Under the pieces are notes generated by a model. That model saw nothing but the letters and a program-made list of their open reading frames with translations. It was not told the DNA's origin and made no database searches. From Achromobacter sp. Root83 (GTDB lineage Bacteria > Pseudomonadota > Gammaproteobacteria > Burkholderiales > Burkholderiaceae_B), in NCBI RefSeq assembly GCF_001428845.1, contig NZ_LMIU01000012.1, positions 314,857 to 378,856 on the forward strand: a stretch of 64,000 nucleotides of DNA, given 5' to 3'. The position numbers and the translations under genes are program-made. Within the stretch, counting starts at the first letter, position 1; each line of letters opens with the position of its first letter. Shown here one piece after another: positions 1-9,285 of this stretch.

Positions 1-1126
1 GAACAACGACGGCATCCTGTACCTGTTCAAGAAGAACAAGGTCACCTTCTTCCATGGCAAGGGCGCCTTCGGCGGCCAAGTGGAAGGCGGCTGGAGCATC
101 AAGGTCACCGGCACCACCGAAGAAGACCTGGTTGCCAAGCACGTCGTGGTCGCCACCGGCTCGTCGGCGCGTGAACTGCCCGGCCTGCCGTTCGACGAAA
201 AGGTCGTGCTGTCCAACGACGGCGCGCTGAACATCGGCGCCGTGCCCAAGACGCTGGGCGTCATCGGCGCCGGCGTGATCGGCCTGGAAATGGGCAGCGT
301 GTGGCGCCGCCTGGGTTCCGAAGTCACGATCCTGGAAGCGATGCCGGAATTCCTGGCCGCCGCCGATGCGCAAGTGGCCAAGGAAGCCCTGAAGGCTTTC
401 ACCAAGCAAGGCCTGGACATCCAGATGGGCGTCAAGATCGGCGAGATCAAGGCGACCGCCAAGTCGGTGACCGTGCCTTACGTCGACGCCAAGGGCGGCG
501 AGCAGAAGCTGGTGGTGGACAAGCTGATCGTCTCGATCGGCCGTGTGCCTTACACCGGCGGCCTGAATGCCGACGCCGTGGGCCTGAAGCTGGACGAACG
601 CGGCTTCGTGGCCGTGGACGGCGACTGCAAGACCAACCTGCCGAACGTCTGGGCAGTGGGTGACGTCGTGCGCGGCCCGATGCTGGCGCACAAGGCCGAG
701 GAAGAAGGCGTGGCGGTTGCCGAGCGCATCGCCGGCCAGCACGGCCACGTCAACTTCGACACCGTGCCGTGGGTCATCTACACGTCGCCGGAAATCGCCT
801 GGGTGGGCAAGACCGAACAGCAGCTCAAGGCCGAAGGCCGCGAGTACAAGGCCGGCAGCTTCCCGTTCCTGGCCAACGGGCGCGCCCGCGCGCTGGGCGA
901 CACCACCGGCTTTGCCAAGGTGATCGCCGATGCCAAGACCGACGAAGTCCTGGGCGTGCACATCGTGGGCCCCATGGCCTCGGAACTGATCTCGGAAGCC
1001 GTGACCATCATGGAATTCCGCGGCGCCGCCGAAGACATCGCCCGCATTTGCCACGCGCACCCGACCCTGTCGGAAGCCGTGAAGGAAGCCGCTCTGGCCG
1101 TGGACAAGCGTGCGCTGAACTTCTAA
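1..1126 (+). CDS. lpdA: Dihydrolipoyl dehydrogenase (E3), 3' part
   Basis: The gene is open from the left edge (frame starting at base 2), so the N-terminal FAD-binding part and the redox-active disulfide lie outside the window. About 374 residues remain. They contain the NAD-binding [13 protein letters not shown] segment, the FAD-proximal WAVGDVV segment and the C-terminal dimerisation domain, with the active-site His-Glu pair in [10 protein letters not shown]. The enzyme reoxidises dihydrolipoamide on a 2-oxoacid dehydrogenase complex in the cytoplasm. The following zapE gene matches the usual betaproteobacterial order after sucA-sucB-lpdA, so this is probably the E3 of 2-oxoglutarate dehydrogenase (inference from context). 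A hairpin terminator follows the stop codon. Confidence 0.95.
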   Translation, partial: NNDGILYLFKKNKVTFFHGKGAFGGQVEGGWSIKVTGTTEEDLVAKHVVVATGSSARELPGLPFDEKVVLSNDGALNIGAVPKTLGVIGAGVIGLEMGSVWRRLGSEVTILEAMPEFLAAADAQVAKEALKAFTKQGLDIQMGVKIGEIKATAKSVTVPYVDAKGGEQKLVVDKLIVSIGRVPYTGGLNADAVGLKLDERGFVAVDGDCKTNLPNVWAVGDVVRGPMLAHKAEEEGVAVAERIAGQHGHVNFDTVPWVIYTSPEIAWVGKTEQQLKAEGREYKAGSFPFLANGRARALGDTTGFAKVIADAKTDEVLGVHIVGPMASELISEAVTIMEFRGAAEDIARICHAHPTLSEAVKEAALAVDKRALNF

Positions 1127-1152
1127 GCGCCGCTTGACCTGAGCAAGACCGG

Positions 1153-1181
1153 GGGCGGGTTCAAGGACCCGCCCTTTTTTT
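1153..1181 (+). terminator. Intrinsic terminator after lpdA
   Basis: An 8-bp perfect stem (gggcgggt / acccgccc) with a 6-base loop is followed directly by a run of seven T residues, 26 bases after the lpdA stop codon. Confidence 0.9.
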
Positions 1182-1217
1182 ATCGCCCTCTTTCATTCCG
1201 CCTGGTCTGCTTCCCAC

Positions 1218-2309
1218 ATGAACGTCAGCGAATACTACGAACACGCCTTGGCCGAACGCGGCTACAAGCCCGACGATGCGCAAAAGAAGGCGATCGACCG
1301 CTTGCAGCGCTATTACGACGAATGGGTCAAGTTCAAGTCGATGCGCTCGAACGCCTTGAAGAAGCTGTTGAACCGGCCCGACGTGCCGCGCGGCGTCTAT
1401 TTGTGGGGCGGGGTGGGGCGCGGCAAGAGCTTCCTGATGGACGCCTTCTACGCCACCGTGCCCGTCGTGCGCAAGACCCGCCTGCACTTCCATGAATTCA
1501 TGCGCGGCGTGCATCGCGAGCTGGAAGAAGTGAAGGGCATGCAGGACCCGCTGGACGAGGTGGCCCGGCGCGTGGCCAAGCGCTACCGCTTGATCTGCTT
1601 CGACGAGTTCCACGTGTCCGATGTGGCGGACGCGATGATCCTGCATCGCCTGCTGCAAAAGCTGTTCGAATACGGCACGTCCTTCGTGATGACGTCCAAC
1701 TACGAGCCGTCCACGCTGTACACCGACGGCCTGCACCGCGATCGCGTGCTGCCGGCGATTGCGCTGCTCCAGTCGCGCATGGACGTCATGAACGTGGATG
1801 CCGGCGTGGACTACCGCCGCCGTTCGCTGGAGCAGGTGCAGTGCTTTCACACGCCGCTGGACGAGGCTGCCCAGCAGGCGCTGCAGGCCGCCTTCGACAG
1901 CCTGGCGGACACCCCTCCGCAAGATCCGGTGCTGCATATCGAGCATCGCGAGATCCGTGCGCTGGCGCTGGCGGGATCGGTGGTGTGGTTCGATTTCGCC
2001 ACGCTTTGCGGCGGCCCGCGTTCACAGAACGACTATCTTGAACTGGCCAACCGTTTTCATGCCGTGATTCTGTCGGGCGTGCCCAAGATGGGGCCGCGCC
2101 AGGCTTCCGAGGCGCGCCGGTTCACCTGGCTGATCGACGTGTTCTATGACCATCGCGTCAAGCTGATCATGTCCGCCGAATGCGAACCGGAACAGATCTA
2201 CACCGAAGGCGCGCTCGCCAACGAGTTCCATCGCACCGTGTCGCGCATTCTTGAAATGCAGTCGCGCGAGTACCTGGAATCCGAGCGCCGGCTGACCGTG
2301 TCGTTGTAG
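1218..2309 (+). CDS. zapE: Cell division protein ZapE (AFG1-like ATPase)
   Basis: A 363-residue protein of the AFG1/ZapE P-loop ATPase family. A Walker A motif (GGVGRGKS) lies near residue 64, a Walker B-type motif (RLICFDEFHVSD) near residue 130, and the sensor region reads VMTSNYEP. The C-terminal part (WLIDVFYDHRVKLIMSAE) is typical of the family. ZapE associates with the Z ring in E. coli and regulates its stability. The length is normal for ZapE. The start codon is the ATG following the lpdA terminator, with no competing start nearby. Its own promoter must lie in the short gap after the lpdA terminator. Confidence 0.93.
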   Translation: MNVSEYYEHALAERGYKPDDAQKKAIDRLQRYYDEWVKFKSMRSNALKKLLNRPDVPRGVYLWGGVGRGKSFLMDAFYATVPVVRKTRLHFHEFMRGVHRELEEVKGMQDPLDEVARRVAKRYRLICFDEFHVSDVADAMILHRLLQKLFEYGTSFVMTSNYEPSTLYTDGLHRDRVLPAIALLQSRMDVMNVDAGVDYRRRSLEQVQCFHTPLDEAAQQALQAAFDSLADTPPQDPVLHIEHREIRALALAGSVVWFDFATLCGGPRSQNDYLELANRFHAVILSGVPKMGPRQASEARRFTWLIDVFYDHRVKLIMSAECEPEQIYTEGALANEFHRTVSRILEMQSREYLESERRLTVSL

Positions 2310-2356
2310 TTATGCCGCATCCGGCCCGGATTGGGCGGGCCGGAGCGGATAAAATT

Positions 2357-2375
2357 GGTAATGCAAGTCATTATC
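2357..2375 (+). promoter_or_regulatory. Fur box upstream of the ECF sigma gene
   Basis: The 19-mer ggtaatgcaagtcattatc matches 15 of 19 positions of the classical Fur consensus GATAATGATAATCATTATC. It sits about 45 bp before the sigma factor start codon. This predicts iron repression of the sigma/anti-sigma/receptor locus. Confidence 0.75.
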
Positions 2376-2419
2376 AATTAAGATTTTGAGACTTCTGGTC
2401 AAACGCCGCAGTCTCATCC

Positions 2420-2953
2420 GTGTCTTCCACGCTTTTCTCTTCACCGGCCTCGTGCGTCGACGCCCAGGCCGCGCCCGTCGATGGCCTGTACCGCGATCAT
2501 CGCCCGTGGCTGTTCGGCTGGCTGCGCCGCAAGCTGGGCTGTGCGCATCGCGCCGAAGATCTGGCGCAGGATGTGTTCCTGCGGGTGATCCAAGGCCGCA
2601 AGGCGGTGCGCGCCCACGAGGCCCGCGCGCTGCTGACCACGATCGCGAAGGGCCTGGTGGTGGACCATCAGCGCCACGCCGCGCTGGAACATGCCTATCT
2701 GGCCTATCTGGCCGCCATGCCCGAATCCTATGCGCCGTCGCCCGAAATGCAGGCCGAGCAACTGCAGTCGCTGATGCAACTTGACCGGTTGCTCGACGGC
2801 CTGCCGCCCAAGGCGCGGTCGGCGTTTCTGCTGTCGCAGCTTGACGGCCTGACCTATCCCGAAATCGCCGAACGGCTGGGCGTCTCCCTGAGTTCGGTGC
2901 AGCAGTACATGGTGCGCGCGATGACCGCATGTTATGCGGCGTTCTATGCCTGA
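2420..2953 (+). CDS. ECF RNA polymerase sigma factor, FecI-like
   Basis: A 177-residue sigma-70 family extracytoplasmic-function factor. Region 2 (YRDHRPWLFGWLRRKLGC, then AEDLAQDVFLRVI) and region 4 (LDGLTYPEIAERLGVSLSSV) are both present. Translation starts at a GTG; no ATG lies early enough to preserve region 2. Position next to a FecR-like anti-sigma factor and a TonB receptor with a signalling domain places it in the FecI/PvdS iron-starvation class, which directs transcription of the adjacent receptor once the loaded receptor signals through FecR. The Fur box upstream fits this. The 3' end overlaps the next gene by 8 bp. Confidence 0.9.
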   Translation: MSSTLFSSPASCVDAQAAPVDGLYRDHRPWLFGWLRRKLGCAHRAEDLAQDVFLRVIQGRKAVRAHEARALLTTIAKGLVVDHQRHAALEHAYLAYLAAMPESYAPSPEMQAEQLQSLMQLDRLLDGLPPKARSAFLLSQLDGLTYPEIAERLGVSLSSVQQYMVRAMTACYAAFYA

Positions 2954-3905
2954 CGCCGCCAACGCCATGCCGCCGGACCCGGTCGTGCGCCAGGCGATAG
3001 CCTGGTGGGCCAAGCTGCAATCCGGGCTGGCCGACGCGCACGACCGGGAATCCTGTAACGCCTGGCTCGCGCAGGATCCTGCGCATCGCCAGGCCTGGGA
3101 CCGGTTGCAGGCCATTGGCCGGGATGCCCGCCGGGTGCCGGCGGCGCTGGCCCACGCCGCGCTGAATGCGCCGGCTTCGCGGGGCCGCCGCGACGCGCTG
3201 CGCGGCATGCTGGCCGTGGCGGGCGTTGCCGCGACAGGCTGGGCGGGCTACCACCATACGCCCTGGCAGCGGTTGGCGGCGGACTTCAGCACCCGTGTCG
3301 GAGAACGCCGTCCCATCGCGCTGGCGGACGGCCTGCGCATCACCCTGAACAGCGACAGCGCGGTGCGCGTGAACGTGAGCGGCAGTGCGCGCGGAATCGA
3401 CCTGTTGCGCGGCGAAATGCTGGTGCAGGCCGAATCGCGGCCTGGCGTGGACATGCTGCGGGTGGACTCCGGGTACGGGGAACTGCTGGTCGCGAGTGCC
3501 CGCTTTGATTTGCAGCGCATCCCGGGCGGGTCGCGGCTGGGGGTCTACGAAGGCAGCGTCGCCCTGTTGCGCGACGGCGTGCTGACCCATGTGAACGCGG
3601 GCGAACGCCTGGCCTATGCAGACACCGGCGAGGCGCTGCGCAATGCCTCGGATCCCGACCGGCTTGCCTGGGTGGACGGCATGGTCGTGGCCAAGGATTG
3701 GCGCCTGGATCATTTTGCGGCCCACCTGGCGCGCCAGCGCCTGGGCGTGATCCGGGTCGATCCCGCCGTGGCGGGACTGCGCCTGTCCGGGGTCTTTCCG
3801 CTGGACGACGCCGAGCGCGCGCTCAAGGCGCTGGAGCCCGCCTTGCCGATCGCCGTCACGCGGCATACGCAGTATTGGCTGCAGGTCGGACCGCGCGAAA
3901 TCTGA
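2946..3905 (+). CDS. FecR-like anti-sigma factor / sigma regulator
   Basis: A protein of about 319 residues with an N-terminal cytoplasmic DUF4880-type segment (AIAWWAKLQSG, WLAQDPAHRQAWDR), a transmembrane stretch (MLAVAGVAATGWAGY) around residues 82-97, and a periplasmic FecR domain (GERRPIALADGLRITLNSDSA). Its C-terminal STN-like region would contact the receptor's signalling domain. The ATG at 2946 overlaps the sigma gene stop codon, so translation is probably coupled; an in-frame ATG at 2934 is also possible. It relays the substrate-loaded state of the receptor to the FecI-like sigma factor across the inner membrane. Confidence 0.88.
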   Translation: MPDAANAMPPDPVVRQAIAWWAKLQSGLADAHDRESCNAWLAQDPAHRQAWDRLQAIGRDARRVPAALAHAALNAPASRGRRDALRGMLAVAGVAATGWAGYHHTPWQRLAADFSTRVGERRPIALADGLRITLNSDSAVRVNVSGSARGIDLLRGEMLVQAESRPGVDMLRVDSGYGELLVASARFDLQRIPGGSRLGVYEGSVALLRDGVLTHVNAGERLAYADTGEALRNASDPDRLAWVDGMVVAKDWRLDHFAAHLARQRLGVIRVDPAVAGLRLSGVFPLDDAERALKALEPALPIAVTRHTQYWLQVGPREI

Positions 3906-3995
3906 CCGTTACATTTTTTTTGCCCCACGCATTGCAGGTTTTCGAATCCCGTACGGAAAGGCAGAGATAGATACCACCGTACAGGGAGAGTTTTT

Positions 3996-6503
3996 GTGTC
4001 TGCTTCATTCCAAACGCGCTTGCGCGCTCCGCTGACCGCCGGCCGCATGGCCGTGCTGGCCGCCACCTGCGCAGGCGCGCTCGTGGCCGCCGCGCCGTCG
4101 GCCTGGGCGCAGTCCGCTCCCGCCGCCGCCAGCGCCCAGCGCAGCTACCAGATTCCGGCGGGTCCGCTGGCCGACGCGCTGACGCAGTTCGCGCGCAGCG
4201 CGGGCGTCGTGCTGTCGTTCGACCCGGCACTGGTGCGCGGGCGACGTTCGGAAGGTCTTGATGGCGCGTACTCGGTGGGGGCGGGCTTTGCCCGCATCCT
4301 GTCGGGCAGCGGCTTGCAGGCCCGCGCGCAATCGGGCAATACCTGGACGCTGGCGCCCGCGCCGGTGTCAACGGGCGATACCCACACGCTGGCGCCGGTG
4401 ACGGTGTCGGGCATGGCGGAAAGCGCCTTGGCGCCGACGGTGGGCTATGTGGCCACCGCCAGCGTCAGCGCCACCAAGACCGACACGCCGCTGATCGAGA
4501 CCCCGCAGTCGGTGTCGGTGGTGACCCGCGAGCAGATGACGGAGCAGGGCGCGCAGACGCTGAACCAGGTGCTGCGCTACACGCCGGGCGTGGCGACCGA
4601 GTCGCGCGGCGCGACGGCGACGCGCCTGGACCAGTTCACCGTGCGCGGCTTTTCGGCTTCGACCTACCTGGACGGACTGCGCGTATTCGGCGGCCGCGAT
4701 GCGCTGCCGCAGGTGGACGCCTTCCGGCTGGAGCGCGTGGACGTGCTGAAAGGGCCGGCGTCGGTCATCTATGGGCAGGGCGGCCCGGGCGGCGTGGTCA
4801 ACCAGATCAGCAAGCGGCCCACGGAAGAGACGCTGCGCGAAGTGGAGGTGCAGGTCGGCAACTATGATTTCCGCCGCGCCAACTTCGACTTCGGCGGTCC
4901 GATGGACGAGGAAGGCAAGTACCTGTACCGCCTGGTGGGCTCGGGCTATATGTCCGATGGCCAGGTCAACGACACCAAGGAGCGCCGCTATTTCGTTTCG
5001 CCGGCGTTCACCTGGCGGCCCAGCGGCGATACCTCGCTGACCGTGCTGACCAACTTCCAGCGCGACCCCGACATGGGGTCCTACGGCGCCGCGCCGGCGA
5101 TGCGCACGCTGCTGTCGGCGCCGGACGGCTTCCGGCTGCCGGCTGACTACTACGACGGCGACGCCAACTTCGAGAAGAGCGACCGCAAGAGCTACTCGCT
5201 GGGCTATGTGCTGGACCACCGCTTCAACGACACGTTCAAGGCCTCGCAAAGCCTGCGCTGGACGCATTCAGAGGCAAAATACCGCAGCGTCTACGGCGCG
5301 ATGACCAACTTCTACGGCTACACGGACAGGACCTACCTGTACCACCAGCGCGCGTCCATCGCGACCGACGTGGATGTGGGCGCGCTCACCATCGACAACA
5401 ATCTGCAGGCCCGCTTCAACACCGGCAGCATTGGCCACACCGTCTTGCTGGGCTTCGATTACCAGCACGTCAAGACCGACACGCTGTCCGGCTTTGGTTC
5501 CGCTCCGGCGCTGTACGTGAAAGACCCCGACAACCGCCAGAACATTCCCGTTCCGGCCTTCTCGTCGGACGCAACCACCACGCAGTACCAGACCGGCCTG
5601 TATTTCCAGGACCAGATCAAGATCGACCGCCTGTCGGTCTTGCTGGGCGGGCGCTACGACTGGTCGCGCAATGTGGGTGAAACCACCACCATCGCCACCG
5701 GCCGCGTCGCGCCGTCGGCACTGAATGCCGAAGCCTTCACGGGCCGGCTGGGCGCGATCTACAACTTCGACAATGGCGTGGCGCCGTACTTCAGCTACTC
5801 GGAGTCGTTCGAACCGCAGTCGGGCACGGGGTGGAACAACACGCCGTTCAAGCCGATCGAAGGCACGCAGTACGAAGTCGGCATCAAGTATCAGCCGCCG
5901 GGCACCGCCACCATGCTGTCGGTGGCGGCCTTCGACATCCGCCGCGAGAACATGACGACCACCGACCCGGATCCGACGCACCTTTGCGGCACGGCCGGCG
6001 GACGCTGCTCGATCCAGGCGGGTGAGTTGCGCACGCAGGGCATCGAACTCGAGGCCAAGACCGAACCCGTGCGCGGCCTGACGCTGCTGGCCGCCTATTC
6101 GGTGATGAACAACGAATACTCCAAGGCCTATCCCAACGCGTCCGGCTTCGACCTGACCGGCAAGACGCCGGTGGCGGTGCCCTCGCAACAGGCGTCGGCG
6201 TGGGCGCGCTACCAGCTTCAGGAAGGTCCGCTCGCGGGCCTGGGCGTGGGCGGCGGCGTGCGCTATATCGGTTCCTCGTACGCGAACGAGGCCAACACGC
6301 TGAAAGTGCCCAAGGTCACGCTGGTCGACCTGATGCTGGATTACGACATGGGCCGGGTGTCCCCGTCCTTGAAGGGCATGCAGGTGGCGCTGAACGTGCA
6401 GAACCTGTTCGACAAGGAATACATCGCGTCATGCTCGGGCGAGTCGTGGTGCTGGTTCGGGTATCAACGCTCGATCAAGGCCAGCCTGCGCTATCGCTGG
6501 TAA
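3996..6503 (+). CDS. TonB-dependent siderophore receptor with STN signalling domain
   Basis: An 835-residue outer-membrane receptor. It shows a signal peptide ending near AWAQS (residue 39), an STN domain at about residues 50-105 (YQIPAGPLADALTQFARSAG), a TonB box/plug region (TPQSVSVVTREQM, LKGPASVIYGQGGPGGVVNQ), and a 22-strand type barrel ending in the aromatic residue of ASLRYRW. The start is GTG preceded by a gggag Shine-Dalgarno. Family members import ferric hydroxamate or mixed siderophores; the substrate cannot be told from sequence. The N-terminal STN domain plus the upstream FecI/FecR pair indicates transcriptional autoregulation by cell-surface signalling. Confidence 0.92.
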   Translation: MSASFQTRLRAPLTAGRMAVLAATCAGALVAAAPSAWAQSAPAAASAQRSYQIPAGPLADALTQFARSAGVVLSFDPALVRGRRSEGLDGAYSVGAGFARILSGSGLQARAQSGNTWTLAPAPVSTGDTHTLAPVTVSGMAESALAPTVGYVATASVSATKTDTPLIETPQSVSVVTREQMTEQGAQTLNQVLRYTPGVATESRGATATRLDQFTVRGFSASTYLDGLRVFGGRDALPQVDAFRLERVDVLKGPASVIYGQGGPGGVVNQISKRPTEETLREVEVQVGNYDFRRANFDFGGPMDEEGKYLYRLVGSGYMSDGQVNDTKERRYFVSPAFTWRPSGDTSLTVLTNFQRDPDMGSYGAAPAMRTLLSAPDGFRLPADYYDGDANFEKSDRKSYSLGYVLDHRFNDTFKASQSLRWTHSEAKYRSVYGAMTNFYGYTDRTYLYHQRASIATDVDVGALTIDNNLQARFNTGSIGHTVLLGFDYQHVKTDTLSGFGSAPALYVKDPDNRQNIPVPAFSSDATTTQYQTGLYFQDQIKIDRLSVLLGGRYDWSRNVGETTTIATGRVAPSALNAEAFTGRLGAIYNFDNGVAPYFSYSESFEPQSGTGWNNTPFKPIEGTQYEVGIKYQPPGTATMLSVAAFDIRRENMTTTDPDPTHLCGTAGGRCSIQAGELRTQGIELEAKTEPVRGLTLLAAYSVMNNEYSKAYPNASGFDLTGKTPVAVPSQQASAWARYQLQEGPLAGLGVGGGVRYIGSSYANEANTLKVPKVTLVDLMLDYDMGRVSPSLKGMQVALNVQNLFDKEYIASCSGESWCWFGYQRSIKASLRYRW

Positions 6504-6510
6504 GTGGCAG

Positions 6511-6540
6511 AAAGGGCGGCCCGGGCGGGCCGCCCTTTCC
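6511..6540 (+). terminator. Intrinsic terminator after the siderophore receptor
   Basis: A long GC-rich stem (aaagggcggcccg / gggccgcccttt) starts eight bases after the receptor stop codon. The stem itself ends in ttt, and only a weak T stretch follows. Confidence 0.7.
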
Positions 6541-6564
6541 GTTCAGCGGTGCATTCGTTTTAAC

Positions 6565-6583
6565 GAGAATGGTTATAATTCAG
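6565..6583 (+). promoter_or_regulatory. Possible Fur box before the DUF4198 operon
   Basis: gagaatggttataattc matches about 12 of the first 17 positions of the Fur consensus. It lies about 70 bp upstream of the DUF4198 gene. The match is weaker than the box at 2357, but it sits in the right place to control an iron operon. Confidence 0.45.
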
Positions 6584-6653
6584 CCCGCATGAAAGCTTGC
6601 GGCCGCGTCCGCGCCGGGCCTGAGTCCGATTCAGACAAAAAGAGATATCGACA

Positions 6654-7286
6654 ATGATGTACGCAAAGACTTTGGCCGCCATCGCCCTGTTGGGCGCCGC
6701 GGGCGCCGCGCAGGCGCATTTCGTGTGGCTGGAACGCAGCGCCGAAGGGCCCGCCAAGGCCTACTTTGGCGAATGGGCGGACGACGTGCGCGAAAAGCGC
6801 GACGGCCTGCTGGGCAAGATCATGGGGGCGCCCGTCGTGACGGGGCCGGATGGCAAGGCGCTGAAGGTTTCGGGCGAAGGCGCCGACTTTGTCGAGTTCG
6901 CCGCGGCGGGCAGGGGCGATGTCCGGCTGAACCTGGCCTACCAGTTCAAGGACACGCTGGTGCATTACGGCGCCCGGGCGGGCCGCGAGGACACCCAGGG
7001 CAAGCTGGATCTGGAGCTGGTGCCGTCGTCGGCCGGCGCCAACGCGTTCGTGCTGCAATTCAAGGGCAAGCCGCTGGCCAAGACCGAGGTCACCGTGTTC
7101 GGTCCGCCGAAGTGGGAAAAGCGTTTCCGCAGCGACGATAACGGCCGCATCGACATCAGCACGCCCTGGCCCGGGCAGTATGTGCTGGAGGCGGCCCACG
7201 TGGAAGACAAGGCGGGCGAGGCCGATGGCAAGTCCTATGCCCGGATCCGCTACGTTTCCACCCTGACCTTCAACGTGGCCAAGTGA
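6654..7286 (+). CDS. DUF4198-type periplasmic protein of an iron operon
   Basis: A 210-residue secreted protein with a signal peptide cleaved after AQA near residue 22; the mature protein begins HFVWLE. Fold and motifs resemble the DUF4198/NikM-like periplasmic family, with a C-terminal Ig-like portion (TVFGPPKWEKRFRSDDNGRIDIS). It follows the receptor terminator and starts an operon whose next gene overlaps it by 4 bp (GTGA). Such proteins often lie beside TonB receptors and PepSY proteins; a role in periplasmic handling of metal or siderophore is inference. An ATGATG doublet leaves the start ambiguous by one codon. Confidence 0.75.
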   Translation: MMYAKTLAAIALLGAAGAAQAHFVWLERSAEGPAKAYFGEWADDVREKRDGLLGKIMGAPVVTGPDGKALKVSGEGADFVEFAAAGRGDVRLNLAYQFKDTLVHYGARAGREDTQGKLDLELVPSSAGANAFVLQFKGKPLAKTEVTVFGPPKWEKRFRSDDNGRIDISTPWPGQYVLEAAHVEDKAGEADGKSYARIRYVSTLTFNVAK

Positions 7287-7591
7287 AAGCTCCCGCAGCC
7301 GGCGCAGGCATGATGCGCTACCGAATGGCCGTCTTCTCCCGGGCGGCGGCCGCCATCCTTGGCGGTTACGTGCTGGCCTCGGCGGCTGCGGCTTGTCTGG
7401 CCGTGTGGCTGCCCATGGGGCGGGCCGATGCCGTGACCACGGCCGAAATGCTGTCCTTCGTCGTCTACACCTGTGGCGTGATCTGGGTGTTCGCAACGTG
7501 CACCGCGTGGCGCGCCTGGGCCGGCGTGCTCGTGCCGGCCGCGGTGCTGGGCGGCCTGTTCCTGGCCGGCCGCATGCTGGGGGCCGCATGA
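7283..7591 (+). CDS. DUF3649 small inner-membrane protein
   Basis: A 102-residue integral membrane protein with three predicted membrane helices (AAAAILGGYVLASAAAACLAV, MLSFVVYTCGVIWVFATC, AGVLVPAAVLGGLFLAG). It begins at a GTG overlapping the upstream TGA and ends in an ATGA overlap with the PepSY gene, so it is translationally coupled on both sides. DUF3649 proteins accompany PepSY-type ferrisiderophore reductases in iron loci; the biochemical role is unknown. Confidence 0.75.
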   Translation: MKAPAAGAGMMRYRMAVFSRAAAAILGGYVLASAAAACLAVWLPMGRADAVTTAEMLSFVVYTCGVIWVFATCTAWRAWAGVLVPAAVLGGLFLAGRMLGAA

Positions 7592-9285
7592 AGGCAGCCA
7601 ACACCAAGATGCAGGGCGAAGAGGGCCTGCGCCAATCGATGTCCTGGCTGCACACCTGGGCCGGACTGATCTTCGGCTGGGTGCTGTTCGCGATGTTCCT
7701 GACCGGTTCGCTGGCGTTCTTCCGGCCCGAAATCACGCGCTGGATGCAGCCCGAGATCCAGGTGCAGCCGGGGCCCGCCGTTCAGGCGATGGACACGGCG
7801 CAGCGCTACCTGAGCGTACATGCGGCGGACGCCAAGCGCTGGTTCATCACGCCTCCGACGGATCGCGAGCCGCTGATCCAGCTCCTGTACCAGGTGCCCA
7901 AGCCCAAACCGGGTGAACGCGGCTTCGTGCGCGTGAAGCTGGACCCGGCCACCGGGCAGGCCGTCACCGGGCGCCAGACGCGCGGCGGCGACTTCTTCTA
8001 CCGCTTCCATTTCGAACTGGAAACCGCATTCCCGTGGGGGCGCTGGCTGGCCAGCATCGCGGGCATGTTCATGCTGGTGGCGATCATCAGCGGCATCATC
8101 ACGCACAAAAAGATATTCACCGACTTCTTCACCTTCCGGCCCAGAAAGGGCGGCCAGCGCGCCTGGATGGACGGGCACAACGCGCTGTCGGTGCTGGGGC
8201 TGCCGTTCCACCTGATGATCACCTTCAGCGGCCTGGTGCTGTTCATGGTGATGCTGATGCCGGCCGGCATCCAGGCCGTGTACGAAAGCCCGCGCCAATA
8301 CACGGACGAGGTCTTCAAGTCGTTCAAGGTCACGCCGCCGCTGAACCAGCCCGCGCCGACGGTCCGTATCGCGCCGCTGGTGGAGCAGGCCCAGGCGCAT
8401 TGGCAGGGCAGGGTGGGCCGCGTGACGGTCAACAACCCGGGCGATGCCGGCGCCAACATCACCCTGGTCCGCGATGCCGCCGACGGCGTGTCGTTCGGCC
8501 GCCTGGCGCCCTACATGCGCTTTGACGGCGTGACGGGCGCGCTGCAGGAAAGCGAGGACGATCTCAGCGCCACCGTGAAGACCGCCGGCGCCATTACCGG
8601 CCTGCACCTGGGGCTGTTCGCCGAACCGCTGCTGCGCTGGCTCTATTTCCTGGTCAGCCTGGCGGGCACCGGCATGGTGGGCACCGGACTCGTGCTGTGG
8701 ATCGCCAAACGCCGCCAGAAGGCCCGTCCCGGCGATGCGCGCGAAGCGTTTTCGCTGCGCCTGGTGGACGGCCTGAACGCGGGCACGATCGCGGGCGTGG
8801 TGTTTGGCGTGGCGGCTGTGTTCCTGGCCAATCGCCTGCTGCCGGCGGACATGCCCGGCCGCCAGGTCTGGGAAGTGCGCGCCTTCTTCTCCGCCTGGGG
8901 GCTGTCGCTGGTCTACGCATTCCTGTTCCAGCGCCGCAAATGGCAGGACCTGCTGGGCGTCGCGGCGGCCGCGCTGGCCCTGGTGCCGGTGGTCAACGCG
9001 CTCACCACGTCGCGGCATCTGGGCGTGTCCCTGCCCGAGGGCGATTGGGTCATGGCCGGTTTCGACCTGACCTGCCTGGCCAGCGCCTTGCTGTTCGGCT
9101 GGATGGCCCGCAAGGCCGCCCTGGCGCGGAAGGCGCCGCGCAAGGCGCCGGGCAAGGCGCGTGCCGACCGCTCCGCGGCGGTCAGGACCGCAGTCGCCGC
9201 GGCCGGTTCCCCTGGCGCCCAGCCGTCTCCCGCCCAGCCCGCGCCGAGCCGGGCCGTTTATGAACCGCGAGGTGATACGCCATGA
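7588..9285 (+). CDS. PepSY-domain membrane protein (putative ferrisiderophore reductase)
   Basis: A protein of about 565 residues of the PepSY-associated TM family. The open frame extends upstream, but the ATG at 7588 gives the family start (MSWLHTWAGLIFGWVLF) and an ATGA overlap with the preceding gene. Membrane helices surround a large periplasmic loop; conserved histidines occur in LHTWAG, DGHNAL and LHLGLF. FpvG of Pseudomonas, which reduces ferripyoverdine in the periplasm, belongs to this family, so iron release from the siderophore imported by the upstream receptor is a reasonable inference. The C-terminal tail (residues 520-565) is Lys/Pro/Ala rich and low complexity. Confidence 0.82.
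   Translation: MKAANTKMQGEEGLRQSMSWLHTWAGLIFGWVLFAMFLTGSLAFFRPEITRWMQPEIQVQPGPAVQAMDTAQRYLSVHAADAKRWFITPPTDREPLIQLLYQVPKPKPGERGFVRVKLDPATGQAVTGRQTRGGDFFYRFHFELETAFPWGRWLASIAGMFMLVAIISGIITHKKIFTDFFTFRPRKGGQRAWMDGHNALSVLGLPFHLMITFSGLVLFMVMLMPAGIQAVYESPRQYTDEVFKSFKVTPPLNQPAPTVRIAPLVEQAQAHWQGRVGRVTVNNPGDAGANITLVRDAADGVSFGRLAPYMRFDGVTGALQESEDDLSATVKTAGAITGLHLGLFAEPLLRWLYFLVSLAGTGMVGTGLVLWIAKRRQKARPGDAREAFSLRLVDGLNAGTIAGVVFGVAAVFLANRLLPADMPGRQVWEVRAFFSAWGLSLVYAFLFQRRKWQDLLGVAAAALALVPVVNALTTSRHLGVSLPEGDWVMAGFDLTCLASALLFGWMARKAALARKAPRKAPGKARADRSAAVRTAVAAAGSPGAQPSPAQPAPSRAVYEPRGDTP

Noticed and set aside
2310..3866. 518-residue minus-strand open frame opposite the sigma/anti-sigma genes
   Set aside because: Arg/His/Gln-rich shadow; the plus-strand pair has family motifs and overlapping starts.
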